Assembly (NCBI GenBank): GCA_905250075.1
Contig: CAJNOP010000033.1
Coordinates: 1,612,613 to 1,676,612, forward strand
Direction of reading: 5' to 3'
Length of the DNA stretch: 64,000 bases
DNA from: Rotaria sp. Silwood1
Lineage: Eukaryota > Rotifera > Eurotatoria > Philodinida > Philodinidae
A program made the translations under genes and the position numbers. Shown piece after piece: positions 37,888-48,060 of this stretch (the stretch's first letter is position 1; each line of letters starts with the position of its first letter). The notes below the pieces were generated by a model. That model was not told the origin of the DNA. It was given only the letters and a program-made list of their open reading frames with translations, and did no database searches.

Positions 37888-39477
37888 TTACGGATAACTA
37901 ACCATAATTGGAAAATAAGTCTTTCCAGGTACAACCTTCCATATTTTCATTGTTAAATTGTTGACTCCGAAGACAATGACAAACATAGAGAAGAAAAAGT
38001 CATCACCATCACGAAAAATTCTATGATATTGTAAACCACAGCCATATTTTTTAGCTGGTTTAAAAGCAGGATTACAGTGTATTTGTTCCCATTCACCTGA
38101 TCGAGCACTTAATGTTGGTGATCTCAATAAACCTAAGACCCAATTTTGTTCTCCTAATGTAGTATCACAATTTAGTGTACCATCTGGAGCTTCAATCAAG
38201 TGATAATAATAGTCTCCTGACTTGACCATACTACCTTCACCTCCACCAACACATAAACTTTCTGGATTCCACGTAATATTCCATCCATTACAATCCAAAG
38301 GAGAGAATATAGCATCATCAGGAAGATCATAACCAGCTACATCATAATTAACAAAATCTCGAGTACGGGCAATACCACGAGCAGCTTTATTGTTAGGTCC
38401 ATCCCAACCATGAAAAGTAATATAGAACCAGCCATTTACTTTTTGAATGATTTCAGGTGTACCTTCATCATACATAGTCAATGTGCAATACTTTCCAGTA
38501 CCAGAACAGATTCTACTCCATAGTTGTCCACCTTGAACAACTGGGTTTTTTGGATTGGGTACCAATGGACCTGACATAGGATCATATCCAGCTCTTGAAT
38601 AATGACAAAGAGACCAACGTCTATTATTACCGATACACTGAGCTAAATAATGCCACCAGCCTGTTTCATTATCGTAAAAGGGAGCTCCATCAAGTGCTGC
38701 ACAATTATCAAAAGTTGAGTTTCCAGGAAGTGCAACAACAGCAGGTTCTGACCATGATTTTCCAAAATCGGTCGAATTTCGAACAGCAATACGTGTTAAT
38801 GGTACGATACCATTGCAAAAGTCTGGTGTAGGTGCATAAAAACCTTCTCTATAGAAGACATACCATCTTCCATCGAATGGTTTAATGTATGTACCTACAT
38901 TCCACATTGCTGTAGAGCTTGAATTTGTATGAGGAGTAGGAAACACTGACGAGCTTACTAGTTCTAATCCTGCTTGTCCTGAAAAAATATCGGCTAATTT
39001 TCCATCATCTAACTCGTTTACAATTGTTTTATAATGAACGATTTCACTACAGCAATGATAAAAAACTCGAAATTCTAATCTATGTCCAATAGTACTCGAA
39101 AAGTATAAAGAAAATATTTGTGGTTGTATTTTATCATAACCAAAATCAAGTCGTGAAATATTTCTACTTGTTAATATATAATTCATATCTGCATCAGTAA
39201 CTTCAACAGTTAATAAGTTTAATGGATCAGCAATGTTATTATCTACTCCTAGATAAAAATCAACACGTGAAGCTGCAGTCGTAGTCCATTCCTTTGTATA
39301 AGGTCCATATGTGAGGTATCTTTCTGACGGATCTTGAGTGGTGACCACCCAAGAAGTATTATTAAAACGAGAACCTGTTTGATGGTAAGGTTGTGTACCA
39401 GGATAAAACTCAAGTTGAAGAGCGGTGACATAATAAAATAAGGATAAAACGAGCCATGTAAACGTGTATATTATCAT
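37888..39477 (-). CDS. Secreted beta-propeller glycosidase-like protein (GH32/43/68 fold), intronless
   Basis: Single exon, 529 residues. Seen: signal peptide (MIIYTFTWLVLSLFYYVTA); an N-terminal beta-rich domain of about 150 residues with several N-glycosylation sites; then a region with repeated Trp/Tyr-rich blades typical of five-bladed propeller glycosidases: WNVGTYIKPFDGRWYVFYRE, AVRNSTDFGKSWSEP, DGAPFYDNETGWWHYLAQC, DEGTPEIIQKVNGWFYITFH, ARTRDFVNYD, GGEGSMVKSGDYYYHLIEAP. The acidic residues in DEGTPE and GGEGS could be catalytic. I recognise the fold, not a specific family, and substrate is unknown. The lack of introns and the tandem placement with the fucosidase suggest foreign origin (inference). 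Confidence 0.65.
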   Translation of the reverse strand: MIIYTFTWLVLSLFYYVTALQLEFYPGTQPYHQTGSRFNNTSWVVTTQDPSERYLTYGPYTKEWTTTAASRVDFYLGVDNNIADPLNLLTVEVTDADMNYILTSRNISRLDFGYDKIQPQIFSLYFSSTIGHRLEFRVFYHCCSEIVHYKTIVNELDDGKLADIFSGQAGLELVSSSVFPTPHTNSSSTAMWNVGTYIKPFDGRWYVFYREGFYAPTPDFCNGIVPLTRIAVRNSTDFGKSWSEPAVVALPGNSTFDNCAALDGAPFYDNETGWWHYLAQCIGNNRRWSLCHYSRAGYDPMSGPLVPNPKNPVVQGGQLWSRICSGTGKYCTLTMYDEGTPEIIQKVNGWFYITFHGWDGPNNKAARGIARTRDFVNYDVAGYDLPDDAIFSPLDCNGWNITWNPESLCVGGGEGSMVKSGDYYYHLIEAPDGTLNCDTTLGEQNWVLGLLRSPTLSARSGEWEQIHCNPAFKPAKKYGCGLQYHRIFRDGDDFFFSMFVIVFGVNNLTMKIWKVVPGKTYFPIMVSYP

Positions 39478-40623
39478 AGCTGATTGTAATACTTATAGAG
39501 ACTAGGTAAGAAATGTTCGTTTAATATTCTTTAATGGTCTGTTTGTCAAATATACGAAAATAGATGTTTATCTCTCTTACTTATTTTGGATATCTACAGG
39601 TTATTGATAAGACATGGCCTCGGTAATTTTTCTTTGTTATACAGCTTTTTCTATTATCGAATATTCAACTTAACCATATGGTCAACTGAATTCATAATTT
39701 TAGATTTTTGTTAATACTGCAAGATTTAAATCTGCTTTTTTTCTTTACCTAAAATACTTATTTCGAGTTTCTCTAGCTAATAAAGACTAATATTAATTTG
39801 TCAATGCGCAATTAATAAGACATAAGAAATCGTACTTATCATAATGCAGATCATTTTTTTATGTTATGTAAGAAATTGTCATTGACTTCGCATGTCACAA
39901 GTGTGACAATTTCTGATAAATGGAAAGCTAATGTGGATGGAGATACACTTTATTCTATGCCCTCATATATCATATAATCGTATCGTTTATATACAAAGCA
40001 CACACTTATATACGCAAGTAAAAGAAGAGAGGATGAAAAGAAAAGAGATGAGGCCAAGAAGAGAGAAAATATAGAAAAAGCAATAGGTCAAGACAGCAAC
40101 GTGAGGATAGAAAGGTGACAACAATATATATAATATACGAGTGAATGATAGAGAAGGATTGAATATCATACGTGAAACCCAATCAACCGGGAGCGTTACA
40201 ACAAGTTCATGATGTGTTCATTGGTTTTTTTCCGTTTGTCGATCGAAAACAGAGAATGAAAGTGAAAAAATAAAAAAATGCTATTTTGCTGAAGTATACA
40301 ATTAATCGAAGACAAAAGCAATTGATGTGAACATAAATGATCTAAAATAATTAGATATAAGTATGAATTTAATAGTCTTCATTTATTACGACCACGGTGG
40401 TCTTACGAAAAATGTTTTATAATATAAATTGAATTTCAAAGATAACGTTAGATAATGACCCAAGCATATTTTCTGTCAATATTAGTGAAACTTTCGCAAA
40501 ACAAATACTTTACATGCAAACATTAACATATTAAATTTATTCAAGTCTTTTTTAATGTAGTTAATTATTTTTATAGGAATAATGAGCAAGCAAACAATGA
40601 CATGTTATTCACACTATAATAAA
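39478..40623. other. Intergenic, no gene seen
   Basis: AT-rich. A stretch near 39990-40150 is purine-rich on the plus strand and gives a hydrophobic, unsupported minus-strand frame. A short palindrome ACCACGGTGGT lies near 40390. Nothing else is recognised. Confidence 0.55.
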
Positions 40624-41196
40624 TCAATCCTCTTCTTCCATCGCACGCTTTCTCTTTTTTGATGCAGGTTCTTTTTTTGTTGACTTCTTGGAAATTGATT
40701 TTGATTTTAATGAAAAGTCTTCAGCGTCGCTATTATTACTATTTCCTTTCTTCGTTGTCGTCATTTTGTTTGCGTTGTGATTCGCAAATGCTGCTCTTAT
40801 CCTACAAAACATAGAATAACATTCTTCATTGAATAGATAATGAAAAAATTTGTTTTTGTTTTAACTCTACTTTGCTTGATCTACTGCTTTTAGTTTAGTA
40901 AAGTTATGTATTTCATGAATACCACCGAGCTTTTTTGTTTCAGGATGCTTCCAGAAGCAATCATAGTGATGCCAAGCCGTATTTTTATAACCTTCATCAT
41001 CTTGCAACATAAGAGCCAATCGTAATTCGTTTTGTTCGATACCTTTTTTGCATTGACGACATTTTGCTCTTGACGATTTCGCGTAATCTGCCGTGCAGTC
41101 ATAGCTAACACGACGACTTGCAGATTCTCCTAGTTCATTACTTTTAAATCGCTTCAACATTAGTAAATCGTATGAGTTGTAAAAAGAAGTTGTCAA
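40624..41196 (-). CDS. Stand-alone PARP-type zinc-finger protein
   Basis: Two exons on the minus strand, 41196-40871 and 40801-40624, joined in frame; 167 residues, or 155 if the second Met (MLKRFKSN) is used. Residues about 30-105 form a PARP-type finger: YAKSSRAKCRQCKKGI, LRLALMLQD, AWHHYDCFWKHPE; the ligands are CxxC and HxxC (HYDC), as in the DNA-nick sensors of PARP1. The C-terminus is Lys/Ser-rich with KKEPASKKRKR, a likely nuclear signal, and an acidic end. No catalytic, WGR or BRCT domain follows. Role is inferred to be nuclear DNA-break binding without ADP-ribosylation activity of its own. Confidence 0.85.
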
Positions 41197-42557
41197 TTAT
41201 CGTTCTTCTGAAATATAAGACCTAGGTTATTACAACATATTTTCAATCTTTTCTGTTAACAATGAATTCATTTCTTTTATTTGTCTTATAGAAACGAAAG
41301 AAAATTTTATTCTTTATTATAGTCAGTTGTACCATCATCTTCTGTGAAGCATAATTAAATGAAAAGCAAGCAATCATACTTGCCTATATTAGCAAACCGC
41401 TGTCTAACATACGGAGTGAAAATTGTGTGACTCAGATGATTGAGCAATTACAAGCGCCAGGAGCAACGTATTAGAAATTGATATAGAGAGCGTTACTTGC
41501 TGTGAAGATACCTTTAAGTTAAATAATATACATCATATTTACTAGAGATCACAATGAACTGCGCTGAACTCGAGCCAGCCCGGTTCATCGCCTGAATTGT
41601 TTTTTATATAGAAAACTGTGAGTTAGGCCCGGCTGAGTCGATATCGTGACGGGTCGAATTTTGAATAAAATATAAAATTTTCGAAAGATATTGCGTATTG
41701 TTTTTCGCTAAATTTTTTTTTGACAATCTTATATAATTCTTTCATTCATTGTTACTTTTTCTAATTCTGGTTCTATTCCTACTGAACATTCTCAATCATC
41801 CATTTTTATTAGCACCTTTCCTTTGAGTGCCGGTGTTGATTTCTCATCACTTTGACAACAGTAGAAACAATCACGGCCTAGATCGCCTTTCTTCGGCTCA
41901 GACTATTGAGACACCTCTGATGCCCACCAGGTTAATATTTATATCTCTAGATTACTTCTGTTGGATTCAAATTTGATTTGAATTTCTTAGCATAGCAAAG
42001 TGTTCCTTCGTATTACAGTCTTTTTTCTCATATTAGTCTTACATATCAGCATATTTCAATAATAATATTCAATCGTGAGACTATATAAAAAAAAAAGACT
42101 GAAGCTGTCAAAGAACCACATTTTTATCACGATTTTTCATATGCTCAAAATTTCACGATGCACTTGTATAGGAATTCGATAGTATATGCTGAAAATAATT
42201 CTTCTATAAAGATAACATGATAAAGAGACCCTTTATGCGAGATTCAAAAAAAAAGAAGAAAACTTGAACAAGTAAGATAATAATACACATAGTGACATAT
42301 CTTTTTCGTTGCAATAGAGAAGGCAAACAAATCGAGTTAATGCCTTATTCTAAAAGTGACAACAAGGAGTAAAAATTTTATTAAGTTTCTTAGAATTTAC
42401 TCAGCAGACTTTTAAATATGAATTACAACTGCGTCAAATTAAAAAAAATATTCGCATGGAATCAACACCTGCAGTAGTTCTCATAAACTTAATATATAAC
42501 TAAAAATGTAATACAGCAAAAGACATTCTTTCATTTGTTATTCAACCACCGAACGAT
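41197..42557. other. Intergenic, no gene seen
   Basis: AT-rich with one short less AT-rich patch at about 41560-41660 containing GAGCCAGCCCGG and GGCCCGGCTGAG words. No frame is supported. The end holds the promoter of the small secreted peptide gene. Confidence 0.5.
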
Positions 42558-42954
42558 ATGAAGACAATAATCAAGTTTCTATGCATCTTATGTATGATTG
42601 TATGTGCATGGGCTGCACCAGGTAGTTGAATAATCCGAGAGGAAGCGCAAGTACACAGTATGAGCTCCTATTAAATTTTTTTCTTTTCAGCTCTGAATAA
42701 ACCGAACAATTTACCTTCAGATCTTGGTGTTATTGCAGTAAGTATATGCATAGCTAATAAAGAATTAATATATTGTATTCATGTCATTTACTTTTTCTTC
42801 ACAGATCAATATATGTCCAATACCGATGTGTATGCAAATACAACAACCATGTGCTAACATTCAAACAAGTTACATAACTATGAATGGCAAAAAATGTCCA
42901 ATGTGTCAATATTGTGCTACACCGACGGTTGAACAACCAGAAAATTCTAATTAA
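42558..42954 (+). CDS. Small secreted Cys-rich peptide
   Basis: Three short exons, 42558-42621, 42691-42737 and 42805-42954, all GT..AG and in frame; 86 residues. Signal peptide MKTIIKFLCILCMIVCAWA is followed by a short spacer and a compact Cys-rich module with the pattern ICPIPMCMQIQQPC and, after about 15 residues, KKCPMCQYC. The spacing recalls antistasin-type protease inhibitor modules, but one module this short is not enough to assign it. Polyadenylation signal AATAAA at 42994-42999 supports a real transcript end. Function unknown; extracellular. Confidence 0.75.
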
Positions 42955-44200
42955 ATAGTGGGTTTATGTCTCATATTCATCACACGAAAAATTAATAAAG
43001 AATAATAATAAATCTATATATCACTATCTAAACACTACAACACTGATGATAAGGTGAAAGTGGTGCTCGCAAATTCAACTCATAAATAACTATAGGCATT
43101 GATAAACTACGACACTTGCATAACAAGTCAACAAACATTCTATATCACTTTTTCAATAGTTTGTTAACTTGGTTCTCGATATTTTATGTCTTACGTACAT
43201 TTCGTATGTGTAGGTGTACGTAATAATAATCAGCAGAACATATAAAATAATTAGTGTAATACGATGTTCAAACATAGACTTGAATGCATAAATGAAATAG
43301 TATGAAGCAATTAGTGTACACTTAAATATTGCCAACAATGATCAACTGAAAATCAAAAAGTGAAAGCTTTCTGTAATCGTATACCACTTAGATATGCTAA
43401 ACAATAAGAAAATTCGTCTAATGATGGATAATGAAAATTTAACAATAAGAGCTGATACAATAATTGAAAAAATAATTGATTTAGTGATGATTTTTTTCTC
43501 TTTTTATTCTTATTACTCTCATTCAGATCACTAAGTTAAAATTTCATATTCATAGACATGAACATTGTGTTTCAGCGATAACAGTGACAGATCTTTGATG
43601 AGAGATGAAAATTTTGGCAATTCAAGTATGTTGTTTGATAGAAGTACACTTCATTCTCAATCTATTTGTACTTGTCTCCGTATTTTTTCCCCTATCACAA
43701 TACATGCATAATAATATACGACGAAATGATATGACATTATAATTCTTACTTGACATAGCAGTGACAGCAGTAAAATACTGTGGATAACTTAATGTTCAAC
43801 TTCTCTGCCATTCACATGATAATGTCCGCTAATCAACTTGAAATTTTTTTAGTGTGGTTGTAATATGCATAATGAAGTAACAATATACATTATTGATATA
43901 ATTGATAAGACAATATTAGGACATCAATTTCTTCTTGTTAAATTCGAAAACATTCATTAAACGAGCTGGCAAATAGATCTATTCTGCTATAGTACCAGCT
44001 TTTTATGAATTTGTTTTTGCTAGAATCGATGCCATTGATAATTGTAACCGTCGGAAAAACATAGCGCTCGAATTTCTATAGTGATTGTCACCGTCATTCA
44101 GCGTCTCGACAAAAGTCTTTCCTCGAATGTGTGGTTGTGGTAATTATGCTCTTTTTTTCACAAATCTTTTCACATAATAATTGCTGAGGCGATCATTTCG
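42955..44200. other. Intergenic, no intact gene
   Basis: After the peptide gene's 3' UTR the sequence is AT-rich and frames are short. The last part may contain further unrecognisable pieces of the dead alpha-mannosidase that follows. Confidence 0.5.
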
Positions 44201-45850
44201 ATTTAATTCATGATGGTGCAACATTGAAAAGTCACAACGTGCCTGAACAGGTTGAGGCTGACGTACGAACAATTCTAAACTTACTAGCATTACATCTTAG
44301 AGATAATATTGTGTTCGCATGTGACAATGAAATCGAATATCAAGCTGAAAATTCAATGAACTTGTTAATGGTGTATTGAACACATTAAAATGTTGTGTTC
44401 AATATCCATTTAAAATGCAGACGGATAGACTTTTATATATCTAGACTAGTTCAAAATAAAACGCCGTATTCTTAGCTTTTTCTACAAGCTATGCGTCAAA
44501 ACAAGGTTTGAATACGAAGTAATAAGGGTAGTATGCGGCTACTTTGGAATGCAGTCGCTACCGCTCAGTATCATGATACCATCAATGGAACTGACCTGCG
44601 ACAGAACACATTTGATCATTTCATGTGTGTAAGACAAGGTACTGCACAAGTGGCAGGATCTGTTCCAACTATATTAGCACCAGTGCATGATAATATCAGC
44701 AGTGAATATGCTATTCGTAACACTATTTATCGTTTGTTTTAGCTTAAGACATCATGTCACCTATCAAATATAACACATATTCGCATCATGGTCACTAGAC
44801 GACGATTCTATCCAATTCAATGAACATGAAAAAGACTCAACAACAAAATTAACAAATGAATTTCGGAATCTTCAATTTAAAAATATAACTGTCTCACTCA
44901 CTCATTGCTGTTACTCGAATGTCTTTAGCACTATAAGAATCATTCCATAAGAGTATAATTATTATGCAGCTCGTAAGAATAGTAAATCTAACGTATTCTG
45001 ATTAGTAAAGAGGACCCATGACTTATATTATCGTTTAATCTGTGCCATTGTAGATAATATCTGATGAGTCATATGCCAAAGTTCGAACATATGTCGCTAA
45101 CTGGATGAGTTTCAATGTGTGATTTATTCAAGATTCAGCTGTCGTAGAGTTCAACTATATTGTTGAACCAATAAGTATACCACTTAGTTTTAATAAAGAG
45201 GATTAGCACTTGTTTCTATACAAGCATTCAAAACCAGAATATATTTTTTTGATATAGCCAGTACTGGTTGTGAGTTTCAAGCACGATAACGTAACTTATC
45301 ATCATCATACAAATAAGTTTGATGGCCTTGACAAGGTCGATCACAAGGTATTAATAGTATATCAAACGAATCTATTGAAATTTATTTGCATTAATGAATA
45401 TTCAAAGGATTATTGTCATTGAATGACATGGGAGACTAAAAGCGAAGAATAGTCATTGTCGAAGGATATTTCATACTATTAAACTCACCTCAGTTACAAA
45501 CCGTAGCTAAACATTTACTTTAAAATCAAGTCTATACGCTACCTTTAGTCGAATTCTCTCCTATTGAATTATCACTGGTGGAATTCATCACTACATATCA
45601 AACGTAAGGTACATTCATCATAAGGAAAAAAATGCACTTCACATTCAGCTCGCATATCTATTCACTCTTAATGGCCAGTCTGATTGAATTCAATCGATGA
45701 CCCTTGATATATTGCAGTGTTTTAAACTTTATCTAATAGCACTTGAACAAGTCAGTTTGAAGTCTTATCAACTGATAGAAAATGCACGACAGGCTCAATG
45801 ACAATCGCAAAAGTTCACCGAGACAATTCACAACAGAATATACTGGGGTT
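44200..45850 (+). pseudogene. Decayed GH38 alpha-mannosidase
   Basis: Fragments in several frames, interrupted by stops, follow the order of lysosomal-type GH38 enzymes. About 44270-44370 gives NIVFACDNEIEYQAEN, resembling the conserved GSDFxYxNA region. 44533-44640 gives LLWNAVATAQYHDTINGTD, the highly conserved LxxAVAxxQHHDAxxGT motif. About 45140-45200 gives VVEFNYIVEPISIP, resembling the mid beta-domain. No set of introns restores a frame. The catalytic N-terminal region is absent or unrecognisable. Together with the two glycosidase genes at 35.6-39.5 kb it hints at a former carbohydrate-degrading cluster. Confidence 0.8.
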
Positions 45851-46245
45851 TATTCAATGACATTTTAATCAGTATTACATTTAAGGAAATTCGTACATGC
45901 ATTACAATTTTTCAATAAATATTTATATTTGCATAGAATAATCTAAGTAATTAAATCAATAAAGATAATGAACACCTAATAAACGTTGTTGTTTGTTTTT
46001 TTTTCAATGTAAACACTATTATATTATCTAGAAGTATTGTTATTATCAGTTTTCAACTATTATAATATCTTTATCTTTTATTATCTGTAGATATAAGTAA
46101 ATATTTTTGTTTTTGGTCAATACATCCTATTGTGTAAAAAATTGAAATAATTTTTATTCTATATACAATTTTAGAAATGATTTTTACCCCATATTATCTA
46201 TAAACAAAAATCAAAAAAAAAACGATAAAAAGAAAAAGAAACCAA
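45851..46245. other. Spacer with 3' UTR of the U-box/GTPase gene
   Basis: Very AT-rich sequence between the mannosidase remnant and the stop of the minus-strand U-box/GTPase gene. No gene is visible. Confidence 0.5.
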
Positions 46246-47365
46246 TCAAGCAAATTTACAGCACCCCCCAGATGAATTCCTATCATTATCATTTTGCCTA
46301 GATGACGACGATGATGAGGATGATGATGATGATGATGGTTGAATTGAAACTTGAATGGACGATGTACGTCGTATCGATTCTTTACGGTTTGATGTTTGAT
46401 CATACACAATACTAGTTTCTTTAATTTGTCGTAGCAATGATTCATTTTGTAGAATACGTAAGATTAATTGTTTAAACATTGCTTGAATATTATCACCACG
46501 TAATGCTGATATATTATAAATTGGCATATTATGTGATGATGCAAAATGTTCTGCACGTTGAAAAAAAATTCGTCGATAATGTACATCACAATTTGTTTCA
46601 AATAAATCAATTTTATTACAAACAAGTACAGCTTCAACATCATCTTTTCCTTTTGTTTGTAATTGTTTATACCAATAAAGTTCTGTACGTTCAAGTGAAT
46701 CAATATCAGTTGAATCCGATAGTAAAAGTGCACCATGACAATTACGAAAATGATTATCACAGCATGATTCATATCGTTCCATTCCAGGTATATCAGCAAG
46801 TTGAATGATAATAACATATTTATTTTCATATAATTGATCCAAATAAAAAAAAACAAGATCAGGGCCTACAGTTGCTGAAGTATTTAAATGTACAAAGGAT
46901 GATTGGGCACCATATTGTAAACAACGAGCAAGCGTTGTTTTACCAACATTAGAACCACCAAGAAGACTAAGACGAATTTTTAATGTCGGTTTATCATTCC
47001 ATTCGGATGGTGTACGACCAGAACGAATATTAAATGAAAGAAATCTATTTGCTAATGAAAGTGTCTCTTGTTGAGCACAATATTCTTCAATAGCATTTTT
47101 TAAATTAAAATTATGTACAAAACGACGATCACGCAATGGTTTATTTGTCATTGGAGATGAATTATGATCGCGTAACCAACGTTGTAAAGCATATAATTCA
47201 TATGAATGACCCTATATTTAGTTTAAATCAACAATATTTTCTAGTTATTCTATTTACGAAAATAAAACTTACATCTTCAATAAGTAAAACAGGATTTTGC
47301 ATAATTTCTCGGGTTATTGGACAAAGGAAATCACGGGGTGGTGGTGAAGATGGTTGGCTGACCAT
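46246..47365 (-). CDS. U-box / Rab-like small GTPase fusion protein
   Basis: Two exons on the minus strand, 47365-47273 and 47211-46246, joined in phase 0; 352 residues. Residues about 10-75 are a U-box: RDFLCPITREIMQNPVLL, then GHSYELYALQRWL and NKPLRDRRFVHN, the RING-like E2-binding fold of ubiquitin ligases. Residues about 105-285 are a Rab/Ras-like GTPase: G1 GGSNVGKTT (about 116-124), Rab-type switch I TVGPD, G3 ADIPGMERY (about 170-178), G4 CNKIDL (about 229-234), G5 ISALRG. A poly-Ser linker and a CCKFA end follow, which fits Rab-type CCxxx prenylation. The G3 Gln of DTAGQE is Met here, so GTP hydrolysis may be slow. Inference: a membrane-anchored, GTP-controlled E3 ligase. The intron falls inside the U-box, which argues against a chance joining of genes. 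Confidence 0.88.
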
Positions 47366-48060
47366 TGTTCTTTATTTGTGTTTATTGATACGGTGTCTAG
47401 AACGAAAGAATACAGAACCTACAAGGTGTTCGGTTGTTCGATACTTGACTAAAGGCATGCCGTTTTGTCATATTGCTTTTCTTTTTTTCCTCTTCGCTTT
47501 TTTCTGCTTTTAAAGAGCAATAAGAACGAAGAAAAAAAAAATTAACGAACAGAAAGAACATACGAGAAAATGGTGCAATAGGATTTCAGTTTCATGATTG
47601 TAGTCAGTCTTGCTTTAAACTTTCTCTCGTTCGTTTTTTTTTGTTATGTTTCTAACAGAAGGAATATAAGCAAAAGCTTAATATGAAGTAGAAGAGGACA
47701 AAAAAAGTGACGCAACTTTTTAATTTTATACATTTTACATTCGTTTTTTCTTTATATATATATTTTTTTTTCATCATATGATCATGATACTGATAATAAT
47801 GACAGTGCGCACTCGTGAATGGGAGAAAAAAAGGCGAGAGTAGGTCGAGGATATGATAGAATACATACAAATACAGACATAAACTTACCCACATAGAGTA
47901 AGGACGTATGACAATTGTTTAATAAACACTTAACGTCATTTTTCTATGAATACATTTTATAAAGATATGATTAGGAAGAAAATGTGGATCGAATGAATTT
48001 TTTGAGAAAGGAATGTTTCTTTTTATAGTTTATTTTTACATTTTAAATAAATATCATAAC
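47366..48060. other. Spacer between the U-box/GTPase gene and the Ly6/EGF gene
   Basis: Promoter side of the U-box/GTPase gene and 3' side of the Ly6/EGF gene, both minus strand. Homopolymer-rich sequence with a TATATATATA run near 47755. A minus-strand AATAAA lies at about 48030. No gene. Confidence 0.55.

Noticed and set aside
41560-41660. Less AT-rich patch near 41600 as a tRNA or other RNA gene
   Set aside because: No cloverleaf, A box or B box could be drawn; only repeated GCCCGG-type words.
44533-44742. Short intact GH38 frame as a real small gene
   Set aside because: It is only the LLWNAVATAQYHD segment of a mannosidase; upstream and downstream fragments are in other frames with stops.
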